Shown: positions 8,144 through 16,810 of the stretch, piece after piece
Position numbering within the stretch: position 1 is the first letter of the stretch
How the letters are laid out: each line of letters begins with the position of its first letter
Source of the DNA: Actinomadura luteofluorescens
Lineage (GTDB): Bacteria; Actinomycetota; Actinomycetes; Streptosporangiales; Streptosporangiaceae
Assembly: GCF_013409365.1 (NCBI RefSeq)
Contig: NZ_JACCBA010000001.1
Span: forward strand, 6,448,001-6,512,000
Direction: 5' to 3'
Length of the DNA stretch: 64,000 nt
Made by a program: the position numbers and the translations under genes
The notes under the pieces: model-generated
Seen by the model: only the letters and a program-made list of their open reading frames with translations
Database searches by the model: none
What the model was told of the DNA's origin: nothing

Positions 8144-8728
8144 TCAGTGGCGGGTGTAGTGGGCGATGATGACGCCCTTGGGGGTGGTGACGGTTTCGGT
8201 GAGGTCGAACTCGGTCAGGGGTGCGGGGCCTTCGAAGAGGCGCTTGCCGGTGCCGAGGGTCAGGGGATGGATCAGCAGGGTGTAGCGGTCGATCAGGCCG
8301 GCGGCGTGCAGGCTCTGGACCAGGGCGGCGCTGCCGTTGATCGCGAGATTCCCGCCCGGCCGGGCCTTCAGTTCCGCGACCGTCTCCGCGGCGTCGCCGC
8401 GCAGCAGGATCGAGTTCTCCCAGGCGTCCGCGTCGTCCAGCGTCCTTGACGCCACGTACTTCGTGGCCGCGTTCATGTGCTTGGTGAACGGGTTGCCGTC
8501 GGTGGCCCGTCCCCAGGCGTTGAGGAAGTCCTCCCAGGTTCGGCGGCCGAACAGCATGTCTCCTGCGTTGGCCATCCCCTTGGCCATCTCGCGGCCCATC
8601 ACCTCGTCGTTGTACTTCGGGCCCCAGCCTCCGTGGGTGAACCCGCCGCGGGTGTCCTCGTCCGGGCGCCCCAGCCCCTGGACCACTCCGTCGAGGGAGA
8701 CGAACATCGTGACGCTGATCGAGCGCAT
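8144..8728 (-). CDS. RibD C-terminal / dihydrofolate reductase-fold protein
   Basis: This is a 194-residue protein of the dihydrofolate-reductase-like (RibD_C, YwjB/YyaP type) family. It has an N-terminal SVTMFVSLDG, a LFGRRTWE motif near residue 60, NGSAAL before the C-terminal half and HPLTLGTGKRLFEG near the end. Family members bind NADPH and reduce unknown substrates; many are orphan genes. It is probably not folate DHFR itself, since FolA-specific motifs are missing. It sits 75 bases upstream of the exporter on the same strand and has a GGAAGGA ribosome site. A link to the biosynthetic locus is possible but unproven. Confidence 0.9.
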   Translation of the reverse strand: MRSISVTMFVSLDGVVQGLGRPDEDTRGGFTHGGWGPKYNDEVMGREMAKGMANAGDMLFGRRTWEDFLNAWGRATDGNPFTKHMNAATKYVASRTLDDADAWENSILLRGDAAETVAELKARPGGNLAINGSAALVQSLHAAGLIDRYTLLIHPLTLGTGKRLFEGPAPLTEFDLTETVTTPKGVIIAHYTRH

Positions 8729-9409
8729 CGACCTGATTCCTTCCGCTGCGCGGGCCGCTCCGCCGCGGCCCTGTCACCCTCTACACGAACGCTCGCCCCC
8801 GAAATCGACACCGCGAGGGCGAGATCTCAACAAGCGATCGTCGAAGCGCTTCGCTCAAACCTCGGTCGGGGGGCCGGATTTGGTCAGCTAGAGGATTCTG
8901 TAGCGGAGGTGTGGCCTCTGAGCGCGTTCTATCGGGAATGGCGGGCGGGTGTGGGGTGGCCTCTGGCGGGGTGGGCGGATGCTGCTCGGAGGTCGGCGGC
9001 GGGGGAAACGCTCCAAAGTGGGCACGGTATTGACCCGAGAGTTCACCCGGCGTTGGTGGGACGGTGGATTTTCCGGCGGGGGCATCGGGTGGAGTTCGGC
9101 TCGACCGCATATGTGCTGACCAGCGGGTATGTTCTGCGCTTGGTGCCGTGGAGTTCGGGGTGGGCGCGTCGGCCGGGTGTGGCGTGGGCGTTGGCGGGCG
9201 TGCCCGGTGGAACACCGGGGCGGCTGTGTTGCGGAACGGCGTCCTCGGACGCGGAAAGTCTTCATGTCCGGGCTTCGGGGGCGTTAATCCGCGCGCCCTT
9301 CAGGCTTCGGGCTCGCGGGCCGCGCATCCGGCCCTGGATAGCTAGTAATTAGTATAGTAAATTGACGCCGCTCGGCGATCCCGCCTGCAGAAACACGGGG
9401 GAGAAGGCC
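8729..9409. other. 681-base gap with no credible gene; promoter-like end
   Basis: Open frames here in either direction give low-complexity Pro/Arg/His-rich translations with no recognisable domain, so no gene is called. The right end is markedly AT-rich (9345-9366, TAGTAATTAGTATAGTAAATTG). It contains TAGTAT and TATAGT elements about 50 bases before the ATG of the selenium-binding-like gene, a good position for its promoter. The rest shows G/T-rich runs without obvious inverted repeats. Confidence 0.5.
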
Positions 9410-11206
9410 ATGGTCGGCATCGAACCGTTCTCGAACCTGCGCCGAAGGGCGATCGTTCTCATCGCGCTGGCGGCGACCGCCGCCGGGCTGGTCGCGTCCC
9501 CACCCCTGGCGGGGGCGGACGCCGGGGCCGGTGACGTGGTCGTCAGCACGTCCAGCGTCAAGGGACGCGACGGCACCACCTACACCGTTACGAACCACGT
9601 CGTGCGTACGAAGGGCGAAGGCCGGCGGAAGGAGTGGCTGCTGGTCTGGACGGGCGACGCGAGCGTCCCCGGCGGTCCGGTCGGCGCCGCGAGCCACGCC
9701 GCCCACCGGAAGGCCGACGGCGAGGGCTCCGCCGACCCCGACTTCCTCGCCGTGATCGACGCGACGAAGGGTTCCCGCGACTACGGCAAGGTCGTCAACA
9801 CCGCGACCATCGGCCCGCTGCTGCAGAACGAGCCGCACCACATGCAGTACGTGTGGCACAAGGGCGACAAGGTGTACGCGGGCGGGCTGCTCAGCGACAC
9901 GACCTACGTGTTCGACGTTGCGCGGCTTCCGCAGGTCAGGCTCAGCGGCGTCGTCACCGCCACGGACACCCCCTGCGGCACGGCCCCGGACGCCTTCACG
10001 ACCCTGAAGGACGGCACCGCGTACGGCGCCTACATGGGCGGTCCCAACGTCCCCGGACCGTGCACGTACACGCACGGCGAGGTCAGGACCGGCAACGGCG
10101 CGGCCGGGACACCCGGCGAGGTGCTCCGGCTGGACCAGAGCGGCAGGGTGCGGGTCGAGTACCCGGCGGCCACGGAGGCGGCGGAGCCCGACACCTGCCA
10201 CAGCATCCCCCAGGTGGACCCGCCGACCTGCGCCAACCCGCACGGCATCCGGGTGCGCGAGGACCTGAACCGGCTGGTCACCAGCGACTTCGCCGAGGTG
10301 CGGAGCCTGATGCTGATCCCGTCCGCCGACTTCTACATCGCCCGCGACACCGTGCGGATCTACGACATCGCGCAACGCGACCGCCCCAGGCTGCTGTCGG
10401 TCTCCCGCCTGCCGGACGGCCCGCGCAAGGAGCCGTTCCTCATCGAGGAGGAGCCGCGCGTGGTGATGGAGACGGCGCTTACCAACGAACGCCACCACAA
10501 GGGCGGATTCGTGTCGACGATGGGCGGAGCGTCCATCTACTACACACCCGACATCACCGACCCGAAGCCGAAATGGCGTGAGGTCTTCGACGACACGACC
10601 GCGTTCACCAGGCTCGCCCCCGAGCTGGACAACCGTGTCGGCATGGACGGCGGCTCCTGGCTCCAGACCAGCGCGGACGACCGGTACCTGTACCACGTCG
10701 TCATGCGCCGGGGGGACGAGTCGTCCGGCGGCAAGGACACCGGCATGGTGTACGTGCTGGACGTCCGAAAGCTCGTCGACGCCGGCAAGCGGACCCGGTG
10801 CAACATCGACACCATGGAAGAGGTCACGCGCGGCGGCGCCGAGCCCGACTGCCCGTCCCTGGTGAGCGTCCTGCCCGTCGAGGACCCGACGGCCGGCGGC
10901 CCGCACTGGGCGGCGCTGGACAACTTCCGGCAGGGCCCCGGCGGCTACTACCAGGAGACGCGGCAGCCGACCCGGCTCGTGCTGGCGAACTACTTCGTCG
11001 CCGCGTCGCCGTTCGACGGCGACCACCGCGTCTGCATGGTGAACATCTCGCCGCGGCAGCAGCTCTCCCTGGACCGGACCTTCAAGGACGAGTACACCGG
11101 CCGCCCGTGCGTGGAGTTCAACCGGTCCGCGTGGCCGCACGGCGAGACCGGCGACGCCCGGCCGCACGGCGTCCTGTTCGCGGTCTCCGATGCCGACGTC
11201 CGCTGA
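9410..11206 (+). CDS. Secreted selenium-binding / methanethiol oxidase-like protein
   Basis: This is a 598-residue protein with an N-terminal signal sequence (basic start, hydrophobic 13-30, cleavage near AGADA). The mature part resembles the SBP56/methanethiol oxidase beta-propeller. It has DFLAVIDATKGSRDYGKVV (the DYLATVDVDP-like strand), NEPHHMQY (a His pair at the usual copper-ligand region) and DTPCGTAPDAF, ANPHGIRV and ERHHKGGF with more His residues. The family oxidises methanethiol using copper or binds selenium; the substrate here is unknown. GGAGAAGG precedes the ATG. It overlaps the following membrane-protein gene by 17 bases, so the two are coupled and probably act together at the cell surface. 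Confidence 0.75.
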   Translation: MVGIEPFSNLRRRAIVLIALAATAAGLVASPPLAGADAGAGDVVVSTSSVKGRDGTTYTVTNHVVRTKGEGRRKEWLLVWTGDASVPGGPVGAASHAAHRKADGEGSADPDFLAVIDATKGSRDYGKVVNTATIGPLLQNEPHHMQYVWHKGDKVYAGGLLSDTTYVFDVARLPQVRLSGVVTATDTPCGTAPDAFTTLKDGTAYGAYMGGPNVPGPCTYTHGEVRTGNGAAGTPGEVLRLDQSGRVRVEYPAATEAAEPDTCHSIPQVDPPTCANPHGIRVREDLNRLVTSDFAEVRSLMLIPSADFYIARDTVRIYDIAQRDRPRLLSVSRLPDGPRKEPFLIEEEPRVVMETALTNERHHKGGFVSTMGGASIYYTPDITDPKPKWREVFDDTTAFTRLAPELDNRVGMDGGSWLQTSADDRYLYHVVMRRGDESSGGKDTGMVYVLDVRKLVDAGKRTRCNIDTMEEVTRGGAEPDCPSLVSVLPVEDPTAGGPHWAALDNFRQGPGGYYQETRQPTRLVLANYFVAASPFDGDHRVCMVNISPRQQLSLDRTFKDEYTGRPCVEFNRSAWPHGETGDARPHGVLFAVSDADVR

Positions 11207-12581
11207 CGTCCTGCGCGTTCCGGCGGGGGCGGCCGCGCTCCTGCTCGTCGCCTCCCCGGCGTGGGCGGACGGCGGGCACGGCGGGCACGGCGCGGTGCCG
11301 GACGACGGCTGGACGACCACCGCGATCCGCGTCGTCGCCCTGCTCGCCACCGCCGTCGTGGCGGGCGCCGCGCTGCTCCGGCCGCGCACCGGCCCGCCGT
11401 CCCGCAGGCTCACCGTGCTCGTCTCCGTCGTCGCCGCCGTCGCGGCGGTCGGCTACCTCGTGGCGGTGGACCGCGTCCTCGTGGCCCTGGCGCTGGCCGC
11501 GGTGGCGCTCGCGACGCCCCGCGCGTTGCAGCACCCCCGGCGCTCCGTCGCGTCCGGCGCGGTTCTGGCCGCCGCGCTCGCGACGCTCACCGTGGGCGGC
11601 TCGCTCGCGGTCGTCCGGGACCGGGTCACGTCCGGAGTTCCGCTGTTGCGCGAGGTCGACGTGGCCGGGGAGCGGATGCCGATCCTGGTGACGCCGCAGC
11701 GCCCCGGCTGGAACCTCGTCCACGCCGGCGACCGTCCGGTGTCGGTGGGGACGTCCCGCGACCCGGCGAGCGCGACGTCGCGCATGCCGGGCGCGCCGGG
11801 GACCTGGCGGCAGGTGTGGCTCCCGCCCGGCCGCAGCCGGATCAACGTCGGCTCGGGTGGCCGGACGGCCTCCATCACCGTCGACACCGGCCGGGGCTCG
11901 GCGGCGTCGCCGCAGCTCCGCACGGACGGCCCGGAATGCGCGAGCGCCACCCTCGGCGCCCTGGTCTCGGGCGGCGCCCCACCCCCGTGTCCCGCCGACC
12001 GTCTCGACACCGCGGACGCCGCCGCCCTCCGCGCGACGGTCGGCTTCCTCGCCGGACGCGGGGTCCGTTCCGTCCACCTGGTCGCCGACGGATCACCCCG
12101 CTCGCGGGCCGCGGCGCTGGCCGTCCGGGAGGCGACCGCGCGAGCCGGAATGAAGATCACGACGGCGGGCGCGAACCGGCCGGTCGTCCTCGTCTCGGGC
12201 TGGTCGAAGGCGGACGCGGCCCTCCGCCAGATGGCGCGGGGCAGCCTGCGCGGGCAGGGCGCCTACCTGGCGCCCTGGCTGCTCAGCGCGCCGCTGCTGG
12301 CCATCCCGGCCGCCCAGATGCTCCCGCTGCGCTTCTCTCCACGCGCCCCGGACCCGCTCCGCTACGCCGCCGAACTCCGGGCCCGCTTCCCGGACGAAAC
12401 GCCCACCGCCACCGGCTACGCGGCATGGCGCGGCAGCAGGGAAGACGACGAGCCGCCCCGCCTGTACGCGGCATCCCTCGTCACCTTCATGCCGTCGAGA
12501 ACCCCGGCGCAACACACGCACACCGGCACCAGCTGGCTCCCCGGCGGCACCATCACCGTCGCCACCGGCCCCCTCGCCTGA
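11190..12581 (+). CDS. His-rich-headed membrane protein of unknown function
   Basis: This 463-residue protein has a signal-like first helix ending in a short GGHGGHG cluster (about 29-35), three further hydrophobic helices up to about residue 150 and then an exported domain. The tail around 410-450 contains GYAAWRG and an HTHTG motif. No enzyme family is recognised with certainty; it may belong to an actinobacterial natural-product-associated DUF group. The His clusters and coupling to the selenium-binding-like gene suggest metal (perhaps copper) handling for that protein; this is inferred. The ATG lies inside the 3' end of the upstream gene. Confidence 0.6.
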   Translation: MPTSADVLRVPAGAAALLLVASPAWADGGHGGHGAVPDDGWTTTAIRVVALLATAVVAGAALLRPRTGPPSRRLTVLVSVVAAVAAVGYLVAVDRVLVALALAAVALATPRALQHPRRSVASGAVLAAALATLTVGGSLAVVRDRVTSGVPLLREVDVAGERMPILVTPQRPGWNLVHAGDRPVSVGTSRDPASATSRMPGAPGTWRQVWLPPGRSRINVGSGGRTASITVDTGRGSAASPQLRTDGPECASATLGALVSGGAPPPCPADRLDTADAAALRATVGFLAGRGVRSVHLVADGSPRSRAAALAVREATARAGMKITTAGANRPVVLVSGWSKADAALRQMARGSLRGQGAYLAPWLLSAPLLAIPAAQMLPLRFSPRAPDPLRYAAELRARFPDETPTATGYAAWRGSREDDEPPRLYAASLVTFMPSRTPAQHTHTGTSWLPGGTITVATGPLA

Positions 12582-12612
12582 CCCCTCGGGAAACACGGGA
12601 CGGCCACGCCGC

Positions 12613-13416
12613 CTACCCGGCGGAACCGGTCTCGACGCGGCGCGTCACGATCGCGGCGATGAGCCGTCCCAAGGCCGGCACCTCCAGGGGCAGGAGCGAC
12701 GTCGCCGGGTGGGCGCGGCGACGCCCGCCCCTCTCGACGGCCTTCACGATCGCCTTGGCCGCCGACTCGGGTGTGACCGGCGGCGGGGTGCGCATCGGCC
12801 CGGCCCGCCAGGGGAGCAGATCGATGTCGCGGGCGGCGGTGTCCGTGGCGCCGGGGACGATCTCCAGCACCGACACGCCGGTGCCCTTCAGTTCGTTCCG
12901 CAGCGTGAGGGTCAGATGCGCCAGGGCGGCCTTGGACGCGCCGTAGTAGCCGAGAAGCGGGATCGGCACGGCACGCAGGGTGGAGGTCACGTTCACCACC
13001 ACCCCGCCGCTGGAGCGCAGGGCGGGGAAAAGGTGGCGGGTCAGGGCGAGCGGTGACCAGAGGTTCGTCTCGAACAGCGCCCGCGCCTGGTCGTCATCAC
13101 CGGTGATGCTCTGTGCGGCCACCAGACCGGCTCCGGCGTTGTTGATCAGAATCTCGACACCGCCCAGCGCGGACATCGCGGCCCGCGCCAGTTCGGCGGC
13201 CGCGCCCGGACGGGACAGGTCCGCTTCGATCACGCATGGACGTATCCGACCGGCGTCCTCGATCTGGTCGGCGACGTCTTCCAGCGCCGCCCGGCGCCGG
13301 GCGGCGATCGCCAGCCGCCCACCCCGCTCCGCCAGGGCGAACGCCACCGCTCGGCCGATCCCGCTCGAAGCGCCCGTCACCAGGATCGGCGCCCCTGCCA
13401 CTGGTCGACGGCTCAC
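12613..13416 (-). CDS. SDR-family oxidoreductase
   Basis: This is a roughly 267-residue classical SDR with TGASSGIG (cofactor loop), NNAGAG, catalytic Ser in NVTSTL and YYGASK (YxxxK) intact. Substrate is unknown; the VPGATDT region and C-terminal basic helix resemble broad-specificity dehydrogenases. The GTG at 13416 is preceded by GGGAG at a spacing of 7 and gives the usual N-terminus just before the Rossmann strand; longer starts add unrelated residues. It is transcribed divergently from the TetR gene, with an inverted-repeat operator just upstream, so it is very likely the TetR target. Confidence 0.9.
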   Translation of the reverse strand: MSRRPVAGAPILVTGASSGIGRAVAFALAERGGRLAIAARRRAALEDVADQIEDAGRIRPCVIEADLSRPGAAAELARAAMSALGGVEILINNAGAGLVAAQSITGDDDQARALFETNLWSPLALTRHLFPALRSSGGVVVNVTSTLRAVPIPLLGYYGASKAALAHLTLTLRNELKGTGVSVLEIVPGATDTAARDIDLLPWRAGPMRTPPPVTPESAAKAIVKAVERGGRRRAHPATSLLPLEVPALGRLIAAIVTRRVETGSAG

Positions 13417-13465
13417 CCGCCCGCTCCCGCCGCAATGGTGGCGCCCATCAGGCCTCCCGAGTTGA

Positions 13466-13484
13466 CTGATTATCAATCAATCAG
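13466..13484. promoter_or_regulatory. Inverted-repeat operator between the SDR and TetR genes
   Basis: CTGATT and AATCAG arms are separated by seven bases, inside an AT-rich patch (TTGACTGATTATCAATCAAT) of a GC-rich gap. The spacing and position 50 bases upstream of the SDR start are typical of a TetR-family operator overlapping a promoter. The divergent TetR gene is the obvious binder. Confidence 0.65.
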
Positions 13485-13583
13485 GACGGTAATACCGCTC
13501 TCCCGCACCGTCAAGCAAGGGCCGTCGCCCTGCGCCGCAACCGAGCTCCGCGGCCGACCGCCGATGCGCTCTAGGCTGCTGCC

Positions 13584-14288
13584 ATGACCGGCCCGCAGCC
13601 CGACGGCACTGAGACGCCCCGCGTCGACCGGCGCGTCCGGCTCGTCACGGCCGCCTCGCAGCTGTTCTCCGAACGCGCCTACGACGAGGTGACCACCACC
13701 GAGATCGCGCGCCGGGCGGGCGTCGCGTACGGGCTCATCGCGCACCACTTCACCAACAAGCGCGGGCTTTACCTGGCCACCATCCGTGCGGCCGGCGAAG
13801 CGCTGCGAACCCTTCAGGAAACCCCGCCCGAAGGCGAGACGCCGGCCGAGCGGCTGCGCGACGCCATCAGCCGGCACATCACCTACATGGACCGCCACGC
13901 GGCGGGATTCCTCACCCTCATCCGCGGCGGAAACGGTTCGGACCCCGAGGTCCGCGCCATTATCGAAGACCTGCGCTGGCAGGGCGCTCTCCGCATTCTC
14001 GACGCTCTCGGCGCCGAACACCCCATCCATCCCGTACTCCGCGCCTCCATGCGCGGCTGGGTCGGTTATCTCGACGAACTCATCGTCGACCACATCCAGC
14101 ACCATGACGTCCCGCAAGAGCATCTCGTCCGGCTGGCGACCAGTGCCCTGACCGCCACCTTGCGCACGGCCCGCGCCATCAACCCCGACGTCGGGATCGC
14201 CCCGGCCACGGTCGATCGTCTGGAGGACACCTCGGCCGGCACGCCGGGGCCGAAGACGAAGAGGCAGGCCAGGGAAGGAACGCCATGA
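13584..14288 (+). CDS. TetR/AcrR-family transcriptional regulator
   Basis: This is a 234-residue regulator with a TetR N-terminal helix-turn-helix: LVTAASQLFSERAYDEVTTTEIARRAGV (about 19-46), then YGLIAHHFTNKRGLY. The C-terminal ligand domain is unassigned. It is divergent from the SDR gene, with the inverted repeat at 13466-13484 between them, so it probably represses the SDR and perhaps itself. It ends in an ATGA overlap with the downstream methyltransferase, making that gene a second likely member of the regulon. The C-terminal tail beyond residue 205 is longer than usual and rich in Thr, Pro and Lys. Confidence 0.92.
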   Translation: MTGPQPDGTETPRVDRRVRLVTAASQLFSERAYDEVTTTEIARRAGVAYGLIAHHFTNKRGLYLATIRAAGEALRTLQETPPEGETPAERLRDAISRHITYMDRHAAGFLTLIRGGNGSDPEVRAIIEDLRWQGALRILDALGAEHPIHPVLRASMRGWVGYLDELIVDHIQHHDVPQEHLVRLATSALTATLRTARAINPDVGIAPATVDRLEDTSAGTPGPKTKRQAREGTP

Positions 14289-14866
14289 CAGAGCGCGCGC
14301 CGTCCGGGGAGATCCCGCAGGTCGTCGCCGCCGCGCGGGAAGCCGCTTCGGCGGCCGGATTCACCCGGTCGTGCACCGACGAGGTCGGGCGGTTGCTGCG
14401 GGTTCTGGCGGCGGGAAGCGCCGGGCCCATCGCCGAACTCGGTACGGGCTGCGGAGTCGGCACCGCGTGGATGGCGGCCGGCAAGCGGCCGGACACCCGG
14501 CTGGTCACCGTCGAGGCCGACGCCCGGTACGGGGCCGTCGCTCGGGACGTCCTGGGCGACGTCCCCGGCGTCGAGGTCGTCATCGGCGACTGGTCCTCCG
14601 TGCTGCGCCACGGCCCTTTCGCCCTGGTCTTCCCCGACTGCGCCGGCGCCAAGGAACTGGGCGACGACCTCGCCGACTCCATCGCGGTCGGCGGCCTTGT
14701 GATCATCGACGACCTGACGCCCGCATGGCTTCCCCGCCCGGCGGACCGCGCGGGGAAGGACCGTGACGAAGTCCGCGAGTCCTGGCTGCGCCGCCCCGGT
14801 TTCGCCGGAACAGAGGTGCTGGTGACGCCCGAGTCCGCCGCGCTCATCGTGTCCCGCCTGGCCTGA
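14285..14866 (+). CDS. O-methyltransferase-like SAM-dependent enzyme
   Basis: This is a 193-residue Rossmann methyltransferase with IAELGTGCGVGTAWMA (SAM loop, about 49-64), TVEAD (acidic ribose-binding end) and GDWSSVL. GGLVIIDDLTP follows and resembles the metal-dependent catechol-type O-methyltransferases. Its start codon overlaps the TetR stop (ATGA), so it is co-transcribed. Substrate unknown. Confidence 0.85.
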   Translation: MTERAPSGEIPQVVAAAREAASAAGFTRSCTDEVGRLLRVLAAGSAGPIAELGTGCGVGTAWMAAGKRPDTRLVTVEADARYGAVARDVLGDVPGVEVVIGDWSSVLRHGPFALVFPDCAGAKELGDDLADSIAVGGLVIIDDLTPAWLPRPADRAGKDRDEVRESWLRRPGFAGTEVLVTPESAALIVSRLA

Positions 14867-15065
14867 CCCGGGTTTCGGCGGGCCGCCGACGCCCGGCCTG
14901 TTCCGGGGGCGTCCTTCGGACGAACCTTCCGCGCCCTGCCGGCTGCGAACGACTCGTGGCACCGCCCACCGTTTTACCGCGGCGGTGACCTGATCTTGCC
15001 TGCGCAGGTGGAGGCGGGCGTTCCCGCCGGCCGGCCCTTCCCCGGAAAGACATACGATTCCGAAA

Positions 15066-15947
15066 ATGAGTTCCCTCTATCCGATAGAGATGAGCCTGAA
15101 GGAACGCCACCACCTGGTCGGCAGGCTGGACAACAGCAGCCGGTCATTGCGCGAGAACGGCGACGTCGCCGAGGCCGGCGAATACAGCGCGATACTCGAC
15201 GAATTGTGGGAGCGCACCGGCCACCACACCATCGACCTGCCCGAGGACACCACGGTCACGGTGTCGTTGACCCCCGACCACTGGTTCCTGCTCTCCGGCC
15301 TGCTCGACGTGGACGCCTTCCAGTCCGCCGCCCGCGAGCCGGAGGAGTCGACGCCCGCCCGGCGGCTTCGGAACCGCATCGGCGAAGCCCTCGGCGACCG
15401 CCTGCCGGCGCCCTGGCAGCCTTCGGCGCCGCAGCACCGCAGCGTCACCGTCCAGGTCGACGAGCTGGGGTGTTACGTCCTGTTCGCCGCTCCCGGCGTC
15501 GATCACCCTTTCCCCGTCACCCCGTACCGGTTCGACTCCTACGCCTGGCTGGACGAGGGCGACGGCGTCGCCGTCCGCTCCCACATCCTCACCGGCACGC
15601 GCGACGGCGCCGTCCGCCTCACCGCCGAACTCCTGGACGGTCCGCCCCCGCTGGAGACCGAGCCATGGGACGGCGTAGCCGAATACTCCTGGACGTTCCA
15701 CACCGTCGACGTCCCCGGACCGCCACCGGCGGCGGCCACGCTCCGGGCCGCCGCACCCGGGCACGAGGCGGTCACCCTCTTCGAGTTCGACCTGGTGTGG
15801 CCGTCCACGTGCATGTATCGCGTCCGCGCGAGCGTCCGAGACCGTGATGCGGGCGCCGACGAGCAGCACCTCGTCCAGCTGTGGCGGGCATCCTCCGCGC
15901 CGCCCCGTCTGATCAAAGCCACCGGCCGGCACCGCCGCGGAACGTAG
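15066..15947 (+). CDS. Hypothetical protein
   Basis: This 293-residue protein matches no family I can name. The N-terminal half is acidic and helical (MSLKERHHLVGRLD...). The second half alternates strands with many Trp, Tyr and Phe residues (SYAWLDEGDG, EYSWTFHTVD, ALFEFDLVW-like), suggesting a beta-sandwich. No signal peptide or membrane segment is seen. TACGAT lies 7 bases before the ATG and no good ribosome site is present, so a leaderless transcript is likely. The copied fragment of a propeller gene starts 13 bases after its stop. Confidence 0.6.
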   Translation: MSSLYPIEMSLKERHHLVGRLDNSSRSLRENGDVAEAGEYSAILDELWERTGHHTIDLPEDTTVTVSLTPDHWFLLSGLLDVDAFQSAAREPEESTPARRLRNRIGEALGDRLPAPWQPSAPQHRSVTVQVDELGCYVLFAAPGVDHPFPVTPYRFDSYAWLDEGDGVAVRSHILTGTRDGAVRLTAELLDGPPPLETEPWDGVAEYSWTFHTVDVPGPPPAAATLRAAAPGHEAVTLFEFDLVWPSTCMYRVRASVRDRDAGADEQHLVQLWRASSAPPRLIKATGRHRRGT

Positions 15948-15960
15948 GCGGCGCCGGCCG

Positions 15961-16098
15961 GTGGACGCGTCGTAGACCAGGACGAACGGGTGGTCGGCCT
16001 CGGCTCCGCTGACGGCGACGCGCCGCTGCGTGACGGCGGTCTCCCAGCTCGCGGACGTCCCCGGCAGGCCGGGATCGGGCGCCTTCCACAGGACGCGG
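15961..16098 (-). pseudogene. 138-bp fragment duplicated from the PQQ-propeller gene at 19955-20092
   Basis: The segment matches 19955-20092 with four differences in 138 bases and no gaps. In the intact gene this stretch encodes a C-terminal propeller blade on the minus strand. Here it has no start, no propeller context and ends abruptly next to the GPP34 stop codon. It is therefore a dead fragment left by duplication or recombination. Both copies have the same orientation, so recombination between them would delete the MerR-methyltransferase block in between. Confidence 0.9.
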
Positions 16099-16104
16099 AA
16101 GTAC

Positions 16105-16761
16105 TCAGTTGCCCCAGCCGCCGCCGGTGCCCCTGCTCGACAGGAACGAGTTGCGCAGCGCTCTGCGCAGCCCGGGCACCGCCGTGTCGAAGTGCGCGGC
16201 GAGCACCTTCAGCGTTTCTCTGTGTTCACGGCGCTCCTCTTTCGTGAACACACTGCTTGTTTTGCATTCGAGGGTGAGAACGGCCATCGCCACTTCGTCC
16301 AAGGGGAGATCCGCCGCATCGGCGCCGGAGAGCGCCGCGTCGCGTGCCCGCTTCTGGAGGACGGCCACCTGCTGCGGGTCCTCGACGGTGACATGGTGGG
16401 ATCCGAGCGGCGACAGACCTCGCCTCTCCGGGAGCGTCAGAACTCCGGCCCCGGCGAGCAGATCGCGGACGGGTCGTTCGGCCGTGTGCGCCTTTGCGTG
16501 CAGGTAGTGGAGCCAGCGCTTCGGCTTCTCGGGGAGTTCGTTCCACACCTGGACGAGGAAAGGGTCATCCCCTGGTTCGGTATCGAGCCGGACGACCTTT
16601 CGTCCCTCGGTGCCGAGCGACCTGGCGCGAGCGAGCTCGACCATCGCGCCCGCGCGCAGGAGCTGGCCGCGGCCCTGCAGGTTGTCGATCTCGAACTTGG
16701 CTTTGTCCACGGTGTAGCAGAGCAGGTAGAGGCGCTGGGGCAGGGGCAGGTTCTGGTACAT
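16105..16761 (-). CDS. GPP34 (GOLPH3/VPS74-like) family protein
   Basis: This is a 218-residue protein matching the bacterial Golgi-phosphoprotein-3-like family: LPQRLYLLCYTVDKAK at the start, RGQLLRAGAMVELA, the DP..V-type central helices and an ALTLECK-like C-terminal helix. In eukaryotes the fold binds phosphatidylinositol-4-phosphate; in actinomycetes its role is unknown and members often sit near regulators. GAGGAG precedes the ATG. It follows the DUF3159 gene by about 50 bases on the same strand and is likely the second gene of a MerR-controlled operon. Confidence 0.87.
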   Translation of the reverse strand: MYQNLPLPQRLYLLCYTVDKAKFEIDNLQGRGQLLRAGAMVELARARSLGTEGRKVVRLDTEPGDDPFLVQVWNELPEKPKRWLHYLHAKAHTAERPVRDLLAGAGVLTLPERRGLSPLGSHHVTVEDPQQVAVLQKRARDAALSGADAADLPLDEVAMAVLTLECKTSSVFTKEERREHRETLKVLAAHFDTAVPGLRRALRNSFLSSRGTGGGWGN

Positions 16762-16810
16762 GTCTTCTCCTCAGATGGGGGCGAGGGCACGAGACCCGAG
16801 CCGGTCGGAC

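Noticed and set aside
8477..9352. A plus-strand frame across the gap after the RibD-like gene
   Set aside because: It runs opposite the RibD-like gene and its non-overlapping part has no recognisable domain, ribosome site or codon bias.
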